From Ichthyophis bannanicus (taxonomy: Eukaryota > Chordata > Amphibia > Gymnophiona > Ichthyophiidae): a DNA stretch of 64,000 nucleotides. The notes under the pieces are model-generated. The model saw only the letters and a list, made by a program, of their open reading frames with translations. It was not told the origin of the DNA and made no database searches. Below are positions 1 to 9,657 of this stretch, in pieces; the first letter of the stretch is position 1; each line of letters opens with the position of its first letter. Where the stretch lies: assembly GCA_033557465.1 (NCBI GenBank), contig CM066037.1:208195156-208259155 (forward strand), read 5' to 3'. The translations under genes were made by a program, and so were the position numbers.

Positions 1-330
1 TTTGTTCAAGTTGCACAGGTCCAGAATGGGCCGGAGGCCTCTTGTTCTTTTTGGGACAAGGAAATACCTTGAGTAGAACCCCTTTCCCCAGAGGTGTCGG
101 GGTACAGGCTCCACTGCCCTGTCCCTGAGTAAGCCTGCGATGAGCAAGGCTTGGTGGAGGAGAGGCTGTGATGGTTCTCCTGTGAAGAAGTCTAGAGGGT
201 TCTGCTGTAGATGGAGGTGATAACCCTCCCTCACCACCTGCAGGACCCACTTGTCTGTGATGATTCTGGACCAGTTGTGGGCAAATGAGGCCAGCCAACC
301 CCCTGTGGGCCGAGGCAGGACTCCACAGGG
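1..330 (-). pseudogene. DIRS-I reverse transcriptase, N-terminal fragment
   Basis: Read on the minus strand, this encodes a stretch ending in YFLVPKKNK..RPI.DLCNL, the first conserved block of a DIRS reverse transcriptase. It aligns with FFSRYFLVPKRTGGLRPILN of DIRS-II near 12250. The fragment is cut by the window edge before the catalytic aspartates. The frame is not fully open, so it is a decayed fragment. Confidence 0.75.
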
Positions 331-352
331 AAGGAAGGCCCTGCCCAGGGAG

Positions 353-961
353 TCAAAAGCTTCTGCCCGGTGGGGTGGGGGCTAGTGTCTGAGGCTTGGG
401 GTCCTTGGGCTTCCAGGGCCCATGCCCCTTGCTTTCAGGCTGTGAGGCCGGTAGGACCTGGCCTGGTGATAGCGCTTTTTCCCTGAGGATTTTTTTCTTG
501 GGGAGGGTCGAGGTCTTCCTGGACAACCTTTGCCGGGTCACTACCTTGGCCTCAATTTCAGCCGCCTTGTCAGACATCGGCTTCCCAAACAAATTCTCGC
601 CTTTGAAGGGGACATCCAGCAGCTTTTCTTGCACGCACTGCTCAAAGTCCAAGGTTTGTAACTATGCCTGGCGCAGATGCCAGCAGCTGCCACCCTGGCC
701 GCAAACATGAGCCCATCATAGGCGGCCCTAGAGAGGAATTTCAAACGGTCCCAGATGCCCACTGCCAGGGACTGGAATGTCTGCAGGGGTTCCCCAGCAA
801 GGCCAGCCGAGAACCCCGAGAGATCCTAGATCAGGCCTTTTAGGTACATTCCCATGTACAGTTCTTATGCCTGAATACGGCACCTGAGCATGGTGCCCTG
901 ATAACACTTGCAGCCCATGGCGTCGAGAGCCCAGGCCTCCCTGCTGGGGGGGGGGGGGGGG
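353..961 (-). pseudogene. DIRS-I gag, C-terminal part
   Basis: Minus-strand frames encode SRAAYDGLMFAARVAAAGIC and then a segment with ENLFGKPMSDKAAEIEAKVV and a basic tail. The same blocks occur in the DIRS-II gag at 12658-13131 (ENLFGKSMTDKAAELE). This is the structural ORF1 protein of DIRS elements. At least one frameshift near 650 separates the two parts. The upstream continuation is at 1280-1359 and 8117-8865, beyond the two insertions. Confidence 0.75.
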
Positions 962-1279
962 CAATGTTCCCTCTAATTTTCTGAAAGCTATGTGTGCATA
1001 AAATATCAGCTGTGCAGCTTTTGAAGGAAGGTTAAATTTTTGTGCGCCACATAACGACACTCGGAGTTATATACTTTAAAATTTGACTACACGTCAAATG
1101 TACACTACATTGATTGCACTAGAAAATATTGTAGAACTTGTGAAAACCGTAAATACACAACAACTTTAAATTTTTTTTAGACGTCTGTGTTGTTTTCTAT
1201 CAGAATCAGAACCGTAATTTTTGTGCGCTCTGTTGTAAAGTATGTGCGCGCACACGCGCACAGCTTAGAGGGAACAGTG
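962..1279. mobile_element. Short hAT-type nonautonomous DNA element, copy 1
   Basis: The ends are inverted: the left begins CAATGTTCCCTCTAA and the right ends TTAGAGGGAACAGTG, whose reverse complement is CACTGTTCCCTCTAA. Both flanks are runs of G, consistent with an 8-bp duplication made of G only. The interior matches a second copy at 47617-47985, including the ACGACACTCGGAGTTATATA block. No transposase is encoded. The CANTG-like ends and 8-bp duplication (clear in the second copy) fit the hAT superfamily. The element interrupts DIRS-I gag. Confidence 0.8.
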
Positions 1280-1359
1280 GGGGGGGGGGGAACCTAAGAG
1301 TTGGTTTTTTGGCTCTTCAGTTTCTCCATGGAGGACTCCACCACCATGGAGTTGTGGGG
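1280..1359 (-). pseudogene. DIRS-I gag, middle fragment between two insertions
   Basis: This short piece contains CTCTTCAGT followed by CCACCATGGAGTTGTG, matching the DIRS-II gag region near 13490-13530 (CTCTTCAGT then TCACCATGGAATTGTG). It lies between the hAT-type element and the LINE 3' end. It shows that both insertions hit the same gag gene. Confidence 0.7.
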
Positions 1360-1364
1360 GAGTT

Positions 1365-1440
1365 ATTTATTTTTTATTTATTTTTTATTTATTTCAACTT
1401 CTTATATACCGCACTCTTTGACATCAGCGCGGTTTACAAA
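1365..1440 (-). other. L2-like LINE 3' end: hairpin plus microsatellite tail
   Basis: On the RNA strand, ACCGCGCT and AGTGCGGT pair into an 8-bp stem (one G-U) around a 10-nt loop, followed by ATATAAGAAGTTGAAATAAA and repeats of ATAAA type. L2/CR1-group reverse transcriptases recognise 3' hairpins and short repeat tails. The SINE at 13133-13430 ends with a closely similar hairpin and tail. Confidence 0.65.
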
Positions 1441-1646
1441 TAACAGAAAGGAACCAGAACAACAGGCTGTTTGGTATTACATATAACAGGAGTATCAACT
1501 TGGATAACATGGGAGAACTATTTACATGGAGTATATAATCTATTAGCTAGATAGCATGCTCGAACTATTTACATAAAATTAGCAGGGATGCTTGGAACAA
1601 GAGGGATATTGTGGATTGTACTAGGGTGAGGCTGTTATGTTACGGT

Positions 1647-4600
1647 TCATGTGGGGTAGTATTTGATGAAAAGGTGCAGTTTAAGGGCCTTTCTGAACTG
1701 GGTTAGGTCGGTTATGGCGCGGAGATCAGGTGGGAGAGAATTCCAGTATTTTGGTGCGCTAAACATGAAAGCTCTGTTTGATGTTGATAGGCTGCACGTT
1801 GTTATAGCCTTTGGGGTTGTTAGTGAGTTTAATGCTGCATGTCTCCTATTTCTATTTGATGGGACGGATTGGATGAGTTTAGTAAGTGATGTGGACGATA
1901 AACCATTTAAGGCCTTAAATGTGAGAATGAGGGTTTTGAATGTAAGTCTTCCGTGTATAGGGAGCCAATGGAGCTATTTGAGGATAGGTGTGATGTGTTC
2001 ACTTCTGGCCGCTCCTAGAAGAACCCTGGCAGCGGTGTTCATTGCGAGCTGCAAGGAGCTTATGGTGGATTGTGGGAGTCCTTGTAGAATGGAATTGGCG
2101 AAGTCGAAATGCGGCAGTATCAGAGCTTGGTAGATGATTCTGAAGTCTTCGTGGTCTAGTAGGGGACGCAGGTGTCTGAGAGTGCGTATTTTGAAGTATA
2201 CAGATTTTACGATATTGTTTATGTGTGATTTCATATCGAGCCTATGGTCTAGTGTGACTCCGAGGTATTTTATAGTATCCTTGGTGTCTAGGTCAGCTCC
2301 CTTGACACTTATATGTGGTGGTGGGGTGAAGTTGGGGTCTCTTGTGATAAAGAGAACCTCAGTTTTCTTATGCTGAATGCGGAGGTTCTGTGACAGGAGC
2401 CATTGTGAGACTGCATCGAAGCAGTTTGTTATAGGCAATAAATCCATTTGCATTGTGGAAAATGGCATGTAGAGTAGGATATCGTCGGCGTATATCATAC
2501 ATTTCACATTGAAGGACCTGATGATATCGCAGATAGGCTGTATATAGACGTTGAACAGGAGGGATGAGAGTGAGGACCCCTGCGGAACGCCTTGTCTTTG
2601 GTGGAAGAGTTTTGATTCTCCTGTTGCGGATTTGACGTATTGCATTCTGGTGTCGAGGTATGATCTACACCATTCAAGTGCTGAGTTGCAGATGCCTTTT
2701 CTTTTCAGTCGACCGAGGAGAATCTCGTGATTTACCGAGTCAAACGCTGCTGCTATATCCAAGAAGATTAGCACAACGCCTTGTCGGATGTTGTCTATGG
2801 TATTGAGAACATCATTGAAGAGGGTGGTAAGCAGTGTCTCAATGCCGTGGAATTCTCTGAAGCCGTGTTGAGAATAGTCTAGAGGGGCTGCTGAGTCGAT
2901 GTGGTCTTGGATTTGGCGCTGTGCCTCTTTCTCAAAGATCTTTGCTAAGAGGGGGATACTGGCTATTGGCCTGTAGGAGTCTGGCCGTTTTGGGTCTAGT
3001 TTAGCGTTTTTTAGCAGTGGCCTGATGGATGTGAGTTTTAATGCAGATGGGAAGGAGCCAGTAGTGAAAGAGAGGTTCATGATTCTTGCAATGAAGGTGC
3101 TAAAGTCACACCGCAGATCCTTTATCCAAAAGGCTGGGCAGGGATCGGTTTGCGCAGTGGTCATGTTGAGTGAGGAGATGGTGTCTTCAATGTGTTTAGA
3201 AGAAGGCGTGTTAAGTGCGGATAGGGATGTTGGGCAGGTCGTTTCTTGTATATTGTTTTTTGAGAGTTCATCTGTCTGTAGGAGTTTTGATTGCAAGTAA
3301 TCAGCGAATTCTTGCGGGTGGATATCATTATTTTGTTCAGAGGATGGTTCCTTTGATAGTGACTTAACCAGGTTGAAAAGGTCACGAGGTTTGTTCAATG
3401 ATCTCTTGAGCATATCTGAGTGGTATTGCTTCTTTCTGGCTGCGATTGCCTCGCGGTGAGTTGAGAGGTGAAGAATGTAGGCTTCGTGGTCATCGGTAGC
3501 TAGTGAGCGGCGCCAGCGTTTTTCTAGCCTTCGTAGGTGCGTAAGAGAGGCCCGTAGTTCCGGGGAAAACCATGGAGCAGAGGTTCTTTTCCCTGATAGG
3601 GTCTTTTTGTTTGGTAGTTGAGCAACAGCGTTGAGGCTGTTGTTCCAGGCAGCGATTGACTCGTCGAGGTTGAGGATTGGTTGGGTACTTGACAGAATAA
3701 GTTCTCTGTTGGTACTTGACAGAATAAGTTCTCTGTTGAAAGGTCGAAAGCCCCGTGTTACTCTGGATGTATTGGCGAGTTTGCTGGTGTTCAAACTATG
3801 ACTGTTGTTCAGGGGGATTCGTAGGTTTATAAGTTTATGGTCAGACCATGGGACATCGGTGATCGATTTTACAATGTTGCTGTTTTGCTCGGAGACATGG
3901 TGTGGGGCAAATACCATGTCAAGAATGTTTCCTTTGGTATGAGTGGGTTCAGTGATCATTTGTTTATAACCAAGATTTTCGATGGCATTGAGGAGTGAGG
4001 AGGATTGGTTTTGTTGTAGTGATGGGAGGTTCAGGTCTCCCATAATCCAGTTGGGAGTGTTGGGGTTGCTGGTGTTAGCGGCCAGATCCAATATAGTGGG
4101 CAGATCGTCTGGGGAGCTCGAGGGGGCTCTGTAGACCAGGTTTATGGAGCATTGTTTATTGGCTATGGTGATTATGTCCAGATTGTTTGTGCTATGGGAG
4201 TTAGTCATGTTGAAGAGGAGTTCAGACTTGGTGAGTATGAGTGCTCCTCCTCCTTCCTTGTTTTCTCTGTGGGTTGTGTGTATAGTGAAGTTTGGTGGAA
4301 TGAGTTGGTTGATAAGGACATTGTCTTCTTTAGATAACCAGGTTTCGGTGATCATGAGAGCATCAAGATCATGGAGGGTAACTATGTCTAGGATTACAGG
4401 CCATTTTTTTCGAATTGATCGAGCATTTATAAGGGCACATTTTAGGATTTGTGAGGGCGATGGTTTGTGTTGCTTCAGGTTGCTGGATTGCTGTATTGCA
4501 ATGTGGATCAGGTGGGAGTGTCGGATATGCGCTTCCCTAGTTGGATACTGAAAAGGGTTGCCTGCCCATTGCTTTCCGTGGTTTTTGAGGATGGGGATAA

Positions 4601-4688
4601 GACTGTAGGTGGGGGAGTAGGCAATGGTGGTTCCGAGCCAATCTGTGAGAAGATAGAAACTGAGGAGAGTAATGAGGTGGAGAGACAT
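1647..4688 (-). pseudogene. L2-like LINE endonuclease-reverse transcriptase (one in-frame stop)
   Basis: About 1013 codons from ATG at 4688 to TGA at 1647-1649, interrupted only by TAG at 1974-1976. The N-terminus is hydrophobic (MSLHLITLLSFYLLTDWLG). An APE-type endonuclease follows (LINARSIRKKW, ITETWLS, GDLNLPS, SDHKLINL). The RT carries SYRPIASIPLLAKIFEK, FLDIAAAFDSVNHEILL, QGVPQGSSLS and the catalytic YADDILLY. After the stop the frame resumes with LHWLPIHGRLTFKTLILTFK and ends APKYWNSLPPDLR, the usual L2 C-terminal block. The lesion is probably a recent point change, since no frameshift is visible. An upstream TTG at 4748 is open but less likely as a start. Confidence 0.88.
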
Positions 4689-4852
4689 TTTGGTTTCTGG
4701 GATATAGTATGAGGGGGTAATTGAGTTTTGGGTGGTAAGAATACACAATACAGTATACAGGTAATTTCACAGTACAGTATACAGACTATGAGGTGGTAAC
4801 AAAGATATCACTGGTTAAGGTGTATGTTACAAGGCTAGTAATGGCTATAGCA

Positions 4853-5290
4853 AAATATAACAGGTGTCGTGTGTGTGCGTGTGTGAATGCTATACAGGCA
4901 ACTGTAAGAGTAAGACCAATGAAGAGAGTCAGGTGTGAGGGTATGTGAATACAGGTAACTGTAAGAGTCAGGCTGATGAGGAGAGTCAGGTGTGAGGGTA
5001 TGTGAATACAGGTAACTGTAAGAGTCAGGCTGATGAGGAGAGTCAGGTGTGTGGGTATGTGAATGTAATACAGGCAACTGTAAGAGTCAGGCAAATATAA
5101 CAGGTGTCAGGTGTGTGCGTGTGTGAATGCTATACAGACAACTGTAAGAGTAAGACCAATGAAGAGAGTCAGGTGTGAGGGTATGTGAGTACAGGCAACT
5201 GTAAGAGTCAGGCAAATATAACAGGTGTCAGGTGTTTGCGTGTGTGAATGCGATACAGACAACTGTAAGAGTCAGGCTGATGAAGACAGT
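4853..5290 (-). repeat. 57-bp minisatellite in the LINE leader
   Basis: Units containing GTATGTGAATACAGGTAACT and AGAGTCAGG recur with a 57-bp step at 4931, 4988 and 5045. A longer variant (AAATATAACAGGTGTC...) recurs at about 4854, 5092 and 5212, giving a higher-order pattern. The array lies between the 160-bp units and the ORF, so it is part of the LINE 5' leader. The minus-strand frames over it are low-complexity and I do not regard them as genes. The rest of 4689-5731 is leader without a convincing ORF1. Confidence 0.75.
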
Positions 5291-5731
5291 TAGTGTTTGT
5301 GAGTGGTGTTGCTTGGTGAGGGTGAAGTGGGAGATCAGTTGGGAGTGAATACTGACGACAGTATAAGACAGTATATGACAACATAAGACAGCAGAATCTT
5401 GATGGTTACTGACAACAGTATGGGACTAGTCAGGAGTATAGGCAGTTCGTTGGATCTTAGGGTGTATATTCAAGGGACAGTCATGAAATGCTATAAGTGG
5501 CAGTATGTGGGATTGCTTTGAACTGCTGAGTGAATTTCTTGGTTAGAGAGTTGAAGTATACTTGCTGTGAGGTCGGACAACTCGCTGGAGACGACTGAGG
5601 GTTCAAGTTGGGGGTAGGGTGTGGTTGCAGACTTCTTGGCTTGGCTGTTACTCGGTGTCATCTGAGAGTGCCTTTGCCTAAGGGCTGTGCCAAAGGGCCA
5701 TCTGGCGAGGCCCTCAGGCGCGGGCCCGCCT

Positions 5732-8111
5732 GACGGCGGCTGCTTTTCTGGGGCAAGGCTCCGCCTCCCACAGCCCCGATTGGGTCGGAGGTCTCCTGAG
5801 CAGGCTAAGATGGCTGCTGCCTGCTCCGGCGTGCTCTACCCCGATCGGGGAGCACAGAGCCGGTCGGGAGCTGAAGAGAGGTTGATTTCTTGACGGCGGC
5901 TGCTTTTCTGGGGCAAGGCTCCGCCTCCCACAGCCCCGATTGGGCCGGAGGTCTCCTGAGCAGGCTAAGATGGCTGCTGCCTGCTCCGGCATGCTCTACC
6001 CGATCGGGGAGCACAGAGCCGGTCGGGAGCTGAAGAGAGGTTGATTTCTTGACGGCGGCTGCTTTTCTGGGGCAAGGCTCCGCCTCCCACAGCCCCGATT
6101 GGGCCGGAGGTCTCCTGAGCAGGCTAAGATGGCTGCTGCCTGCTCCGGCGTGCTCTACCCGATCGGGGAGCACAGAGCCAGTCGGGAGCTGAAGAGAGGT
6201 TGATTTCTTGACGGCGGCTGCTTTTCTGGGGCAAGGCTCCGCCTCCCACAGCCCCGATTGGGCCGGAGGTCTCCTGAGCAGGCTAAGATGGCTGCTGCCT
6301 GCTCCGGCGTGCTCTACCCCGATCGGGGAGCACAGAGCCGGTCGGGAGCTGAAGAGAGGTTGATTTCTTGACGGCGGCTGCTTTTCTGGGGCAAGGCTCC
6401 GCCTCCCACAGCCCCGATTGGGCCGGAGGTCTCCTGAGCAGGCTAAGATGGCTGCTGCCTGCTCCGGCGTGCTCTACCCGATCGGGGAGCACAGAGCCGG
6501 TCGGGAGCTGAAGAGAGGTTGATTTCTTGACGGCGGCTGCTTTTCTGGGGCAAGGCTCCGCCTCCCACAGCCCCGATTGGGCCGGAGGTCTCCTGAGCAG
6601 GCTAAGATGGCTGCTGCCTGCTCCGGCGTGCTCTACCCCGATCGGGGAGCACAGAGCCGGTCGGGAGCTGAAGAGAGGTTGATTTCTTGACGGCGGCTGC
6701 TTTTCTGGGGCAAGGCTCCGCCTCCCACAGCCCCGATTGGGCCGGAGGTCTCCTGAGCAGGCTAAGATGGCTGCTGCCTGCTCCGGCGTGCTCTACCCCG
6801 ATCGGGGAGCACAGAGCCGGTCGGGAGCTGAAGAGAGGTTGATTTCTTGACGGCGGCTGCTTTTCTGGGGCAAGGCTCCGCCTCCCACAGCCCCGATTGG
6901 GCCGGAGGTCTCCTGAGCAGGCTAAGATGGCTGCTGCCTGCTCCGGCGTGCTCTACCCCGATCGGGGAGCACAGAGCCGGTCGGGAGCTGAAGAGAGGTT
7001 GATTTCTTGACGGCGGCTGCTTTTCTGGGGCAAGGCTCCGCCTCCCACAGCCCCGATTGGGCCGGAGGTCTCCTGAGCAGGCTAAGATGGCTGCTGCCTG
7101 CTCCGGCGTGCTCTACCCCGATCGGGGAGCACAGAGCCGGTCGGGAGCTGAAGAGAGGTTGATTTCTTGACGGCGGCTGCTTTTCTGGGGCAAGGCTCCG
7201 CCTCCCACAGCCCCGATTGGGCCGGAGGTCTCCTGAGCAGGCTAAGATGGCTGCTGCCTGCTCCGGCGTGCTCTACCCCGATCGGGGAGCACAGAGCCGG
7301 TCGGGAGCTGAAGAGAGGTTGATTTCTTGACGGCGGCTGCTTTTCTGGGGCAAAGCTCCGCCTCCCACAGCCCCGATTGGGCCGGAGGTCTCCTGAGCAG
7401 GCTAAGATGGCTGCTGCCTGCTCCGGCGTGCTCTACCCCGATCGGGGAGCACAGAGCCGGTCGGGAGCTGAAGAGAGGTTGATTTCTTGACGGCGGCTGC
7501 TTTTCTGGGGCAAGGCTCCGCCTCCCACAGCCCCGATTGGGCCGGAGGTCTCCTGAGCAGGCTAAGATGGCTGCTGCCTGCTCCGGCATGCTCTACCCGA
7601 TCGGGGAGCACAGAGCCGGTCGGGAGCTGAAGAGAGGTTGATTTCTTGACGGCGGCTGCTTTTCTGGGGCAAGGCTCCGCCTCCCACAGCCCCGATTGGG
7701 CCGGAGGTCTCCTGAGCAGGCTAAGATGGCTGCTGCCTGCTCCGGCGTGCTCTACCCCGATCGGGGAGCACAGAGCCGGTCGGGAGCTGAAGAGAGGTTG
7801 ATTTCTTGACGGCGGCTGCTTTTCTGGGGCAAAGCTCCGCCTCCCACAGCCCCGATTGGGCTGGAGGTCTCCTGAGCAGGCTAAGATGGCTGCTGCCTGC
7901 TCAGGCGTGCTCTACCCCGATCGGGGAGCACAGAGCCGGTCGGGAGCTGAAGAGAGGTTGATTTCTTGACGGCGGCTGCTTTTCTGGGGCAAGGCTCCGC
8001 CTCCCACAGCCCCGATTGGGCCGGAGGTCTCCTGAGCAGGCTAAGATGGCTGCTGCCTGCTCCGGCGTGCTCTACCCCGATCGGGGAGCACAGAGCCGGT
8101 CGGGAGCTGAA
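5732..8111 (-). repeat. 15 head-to-tail 160-bp GC-rich units at the LINE 5' end
   Basis: Units begin at 5732, 5892, 6051, 6210, 6370, 6529, 6689, 6849, 7009, 7169, 7329, 7489, 7648, 7808 and 7968; the last is partial. Steps are 160 bp or 159 bp, the difference being one C in a CCCC run before GATCGGGG. Units are nearly identical, with a few scattered substitutions (for example CAAAGCTCC for CAAGGCTCC at 7329 and 7808). There are no spacers. Because the period is not a multiple of three, the open frames seen across it are shadows. The position immediately upstream of the LINE leader fits promoter monomers. Confidence 0.9.
6849..7008 (-). promoter_or_regulatory. Representative 160-bp unit with promoter-type motifs
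   Basis: Each unit holds, on the LINE sense (minus) strand, a CCAAT box (GGCCCAATCGGGGC), a GC-rich box near GGGAGGCGGAGCC and a YY1-like core GCCATCTT (AAGATGGC on the plus strand). CpG density is high. CCAAT, GC boxes and YY1 sites are typical of LINE promoters, including the human L1 5' end. The motifs are directly visible. That they drive transcription is inferred from position and comparison with monomer-type mouse L1 promoters. Confidence 0.5.
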
Positions 8112-8116
8112 GAGTT

Positions 8117-8865
8117 GTTGCTTATGGAACCCGGGGCCCTTCCGGACGTGATAGATAGCGTCCAGGTGCTGACTGACCACCATCACTGAGTCTGGGGTCT
8201 CTCACATCCTGAGAAGCATGACCTAGACCTCAATCGATGCTGAGGACTTACCCGAGGCCAATGGCGCTCAGTGCCCAGCTCGATGCCCGGGGACTCCCCC
8301 AAAATCAGGGGGCCCGGTGTCGGGGTCGATAACGCTGGAAAAAACAGACATCAATGCCTGCTGCAAGGCCAGGATGGAGGAGATGCTCTGCTCCATGGCC
8401 GCCATTCGGGTCTCGAAGCCCGAAGGCTGTGCAGCCCTCAGTATGGACACCGAGGGCCTCGGGTCTGATGCCAGCACCCTGGAGAGTGCGTCCTCGAGGA
8501 GGACTATAGGTTCACGGGTCCAGGCACAGTCTCTGCCGGCCGAGGACTCCTGTCTCAAGACTTTGAGGGCGCTGCTCGGAGTCGCCAGAGTCCCACCATG
8601 GGACTTTGCCAGGTTTCATCGGAGGCACCTTAGCAGGCTTCGGTGCCTTTTTCTTTTTCTTGGGATGGTCTGGGGCCGCGCCAGAGGAGCCTCTGCCACG
8701 AAACTCCAAGGATATCTGGACCTCATGGGAAGTGCCGGCTTTGGGGCTCAGCGATGGGGAGGCTGGGGCAGAGTCAGATCTTGGAAACATCTTCCCCTGC
8801 AACTCCAACCGCTTTTTGTTTGTTTTGGGGGTCATGGCCTGACACCGGTCGAGGAGGAACCTCAA
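8117..8865 (-). pseudogene. DIRS-I gag, N-terminal part
   Basis: Minus-strand frames read QKTNKKR..KMFPRSDSAPASP with a lysine-rich patch, then DALSRVLASDPRPSVSI and MAAMEQSISSILALQQALMSVF, and finally SQHLDAIYHVRKGPGFHKQQ. The last block corresponds to WLDLMYQVRWSPGFQKSQLL in the DIRS-II gag. Two frames are used, so it is frameshifted. It continues at 1359 after the LINE insertion. Confidence 0.65.
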
Positions 8866-8989
8866 GGAAAAAAAAGGGAAAGGAGAGCCAAGGACGGCAC
8901 CAAAGGTGCCAGCTCGAGGCAGGAAGGGAACCGGTATGCAAACCAGAGATTTTGAAGGATTTTAATAACTTTTCCCAGGGAAGTAGAGG

Positions 8990-9098
8990 ACTACGTCCAT
9001 TGGGCTCCGTGGAAAAAAGGAGACTGAATAAGATGACACTCTTGGGTGGGAAAGGGACACATATGTGAGGACTGACTTTCTGCTTGTTCCTGGAGAAA
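8990..9098. repeat. DIRS-I outer terminal repeat
   Basis: CTCCGTGGAAAAAAGGAGACT... through CACATATGTGAGGACTGACT to CTGCTTGTTCCTGGAGAAA matches the right terminus of DIRS-II at 14960-15138, including the same last bases GGAGAAA. It marks the 5' end of the minus-strand element. Confidence 0.75.
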
Positions 9099-9146
9099 GG
9101 TAGGTTTGAGTTGAAAATCATGGATCCTCCACCAGGACATGACCCA

Positions 9147-9345
9147 AAAGCGTAGTTACTCACCTGTAACAGCTGTTCTCCGGGGACAGCAGGAATCAGT
9201 CCTCACATATGGGTGATGTCGACGTTGACAGAGCCCGCGCGGAGCAAATCCCCAACTTTCAAAGAAAGCTTTTGGGAGTTGCTACCACGCATGCGTGGTC
9301 CCCTTCCCGCCCAAAGGAGCCATCTTGCTCAGTCAAATGACATAG
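9147..9345. repeat. DIRS-II left inverted terminal repeat
   Basis: Starts AAAGCGTAGTTACTCACCTG. Its inner part (9190-9340: CACATATGGGTGATGTCG, CCAACTTTCAAAGAAAGC, GGAGCCATCTTGCTCAG) is the reverse complement of 14985-15115 at the other end. The outermost ~30 bp is not matched at the right terminus. This is the non-identical terminus arrangement known from DIRS elements. Confidence 0.8.
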
Positions 9346-9421
9346 CTAAAGATGGCAAAAACAAAACAGTAAAGATAGGAGGACTGCAACTCCAAGGGCA
9401 GGAGGGAGGGTTCTGAGGGCC

Positions 9422-9510
9422 GATTCCTGCTGTCCCTGGAGAACACCTGTTATAGGTGAGTAACTATGCTTTCTCCGGGAACAAGCAGGAAGTCAGTCCT
9501 CACATATGGG
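9422..9510. repeat. DIRS-II internal complementary region
   Basis: 9422-9469 is the reverse complement of the outer left end (reads ..GGTGAGTAACTATGC). Directly joined to it, 9470-9510 is the reverse complement of the outer right end (TTTCTCCGGGAACAAGCAGG). The ICR therefore equals the two termini joined end to end, as in a circular intermediate. In the DIRS replication model it templates completion of the termini. Confidence 0.8.
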
Positions 9511-9657
9511 ACTCCACAGCTACAGGCTACCATTAACCTATAGCCCAAAAAAGGCTCCTTCATCAAGAGCTGCAAGCAGCCGCGATGAAAACTTCTGCGT
9601 CTAAGGAATTAGCACTCTGGTAACCTGAACACAGAAGGGTCAGAGGGCAGGAGTTGC

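Larger units (their letters stand above)
1365..8111 (-). mobile_element. Full-length L2-like LINE with 15 tandem promoter-like 5' units
   Basis: A complete non-LTR retrotransposon on the minus strand. From 5' to 3' it has an array of 160-bp GC-rich units (8111-5732), a leader with a 57-bp minisatellite (5290-4853), one endonuclease-RT ORF (4688-1647) and a 3' end with a hairpin and an (A/T)-rich ATAAA-type tail (1440-1365). The pentamer GAGTT flanks it at 1360-1364 and 8112-8116, a short target duplication. Removing the element restores the DIRS gag sequence seen uninterrupted at 13500-13560, which fixes both ends independently. The L2-type C-terminal block and short repeat tail place it in the L2 part of the Jockey/CR1 group. 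Confidence 0.85.
1..9098 (-). mobile_element. DIRS-I, old interrupted DIRS-type retrotransposon (left part outside window)
   Basis: The surviving pieces, read leftward, are an outer terminal repeat (about 8990-9098), gag (8865-8117, 1359-1280 and 961-353) and the first part of the reverse transcriptase (330-1). The order and sequence match DIRS-II at 9147-15138. Two later insertions split gag: an L2-like LINE at 1365-8111 and a hAT-type element at 962-1279. When these are ignored, the flanks line up with the uninterrupted gag of DIRS-II around 13470-13600. The recombinase end lies beyond the left edge. All reading frames are broken, so this copy is dead. Its right end abuts a Tc1 transposase fragment. 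Confidence 0.85.

Noticed and set aside
4689..5731. LINE ORF1 in the leader of the L2-like element
   Set aside because: The frames over this region only translate the 57-bp minisatellite and contain no coiled coil, zinc knuckle or esterase motif.
5732..8111. CRISPR-like array
   Set aside because: Units are 160 bp and directly contiguous with no unique spacers, no cas genes are present, and the setting is clearly eukaryotic.
5687..8186. Several open frames of 60-120 codons on both strands across the 160-bp units
   Set aside because: The unit is 159-160 bp, not a multiple of three, so the same DNA is read in rotating frames. The peptides are repeats of each other and have no independent support.
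8317..8955. Plus-strand 212-codon frame
   Set aside because: It is antisense to recognisable DIRS-I gag blocks and has no motifs.
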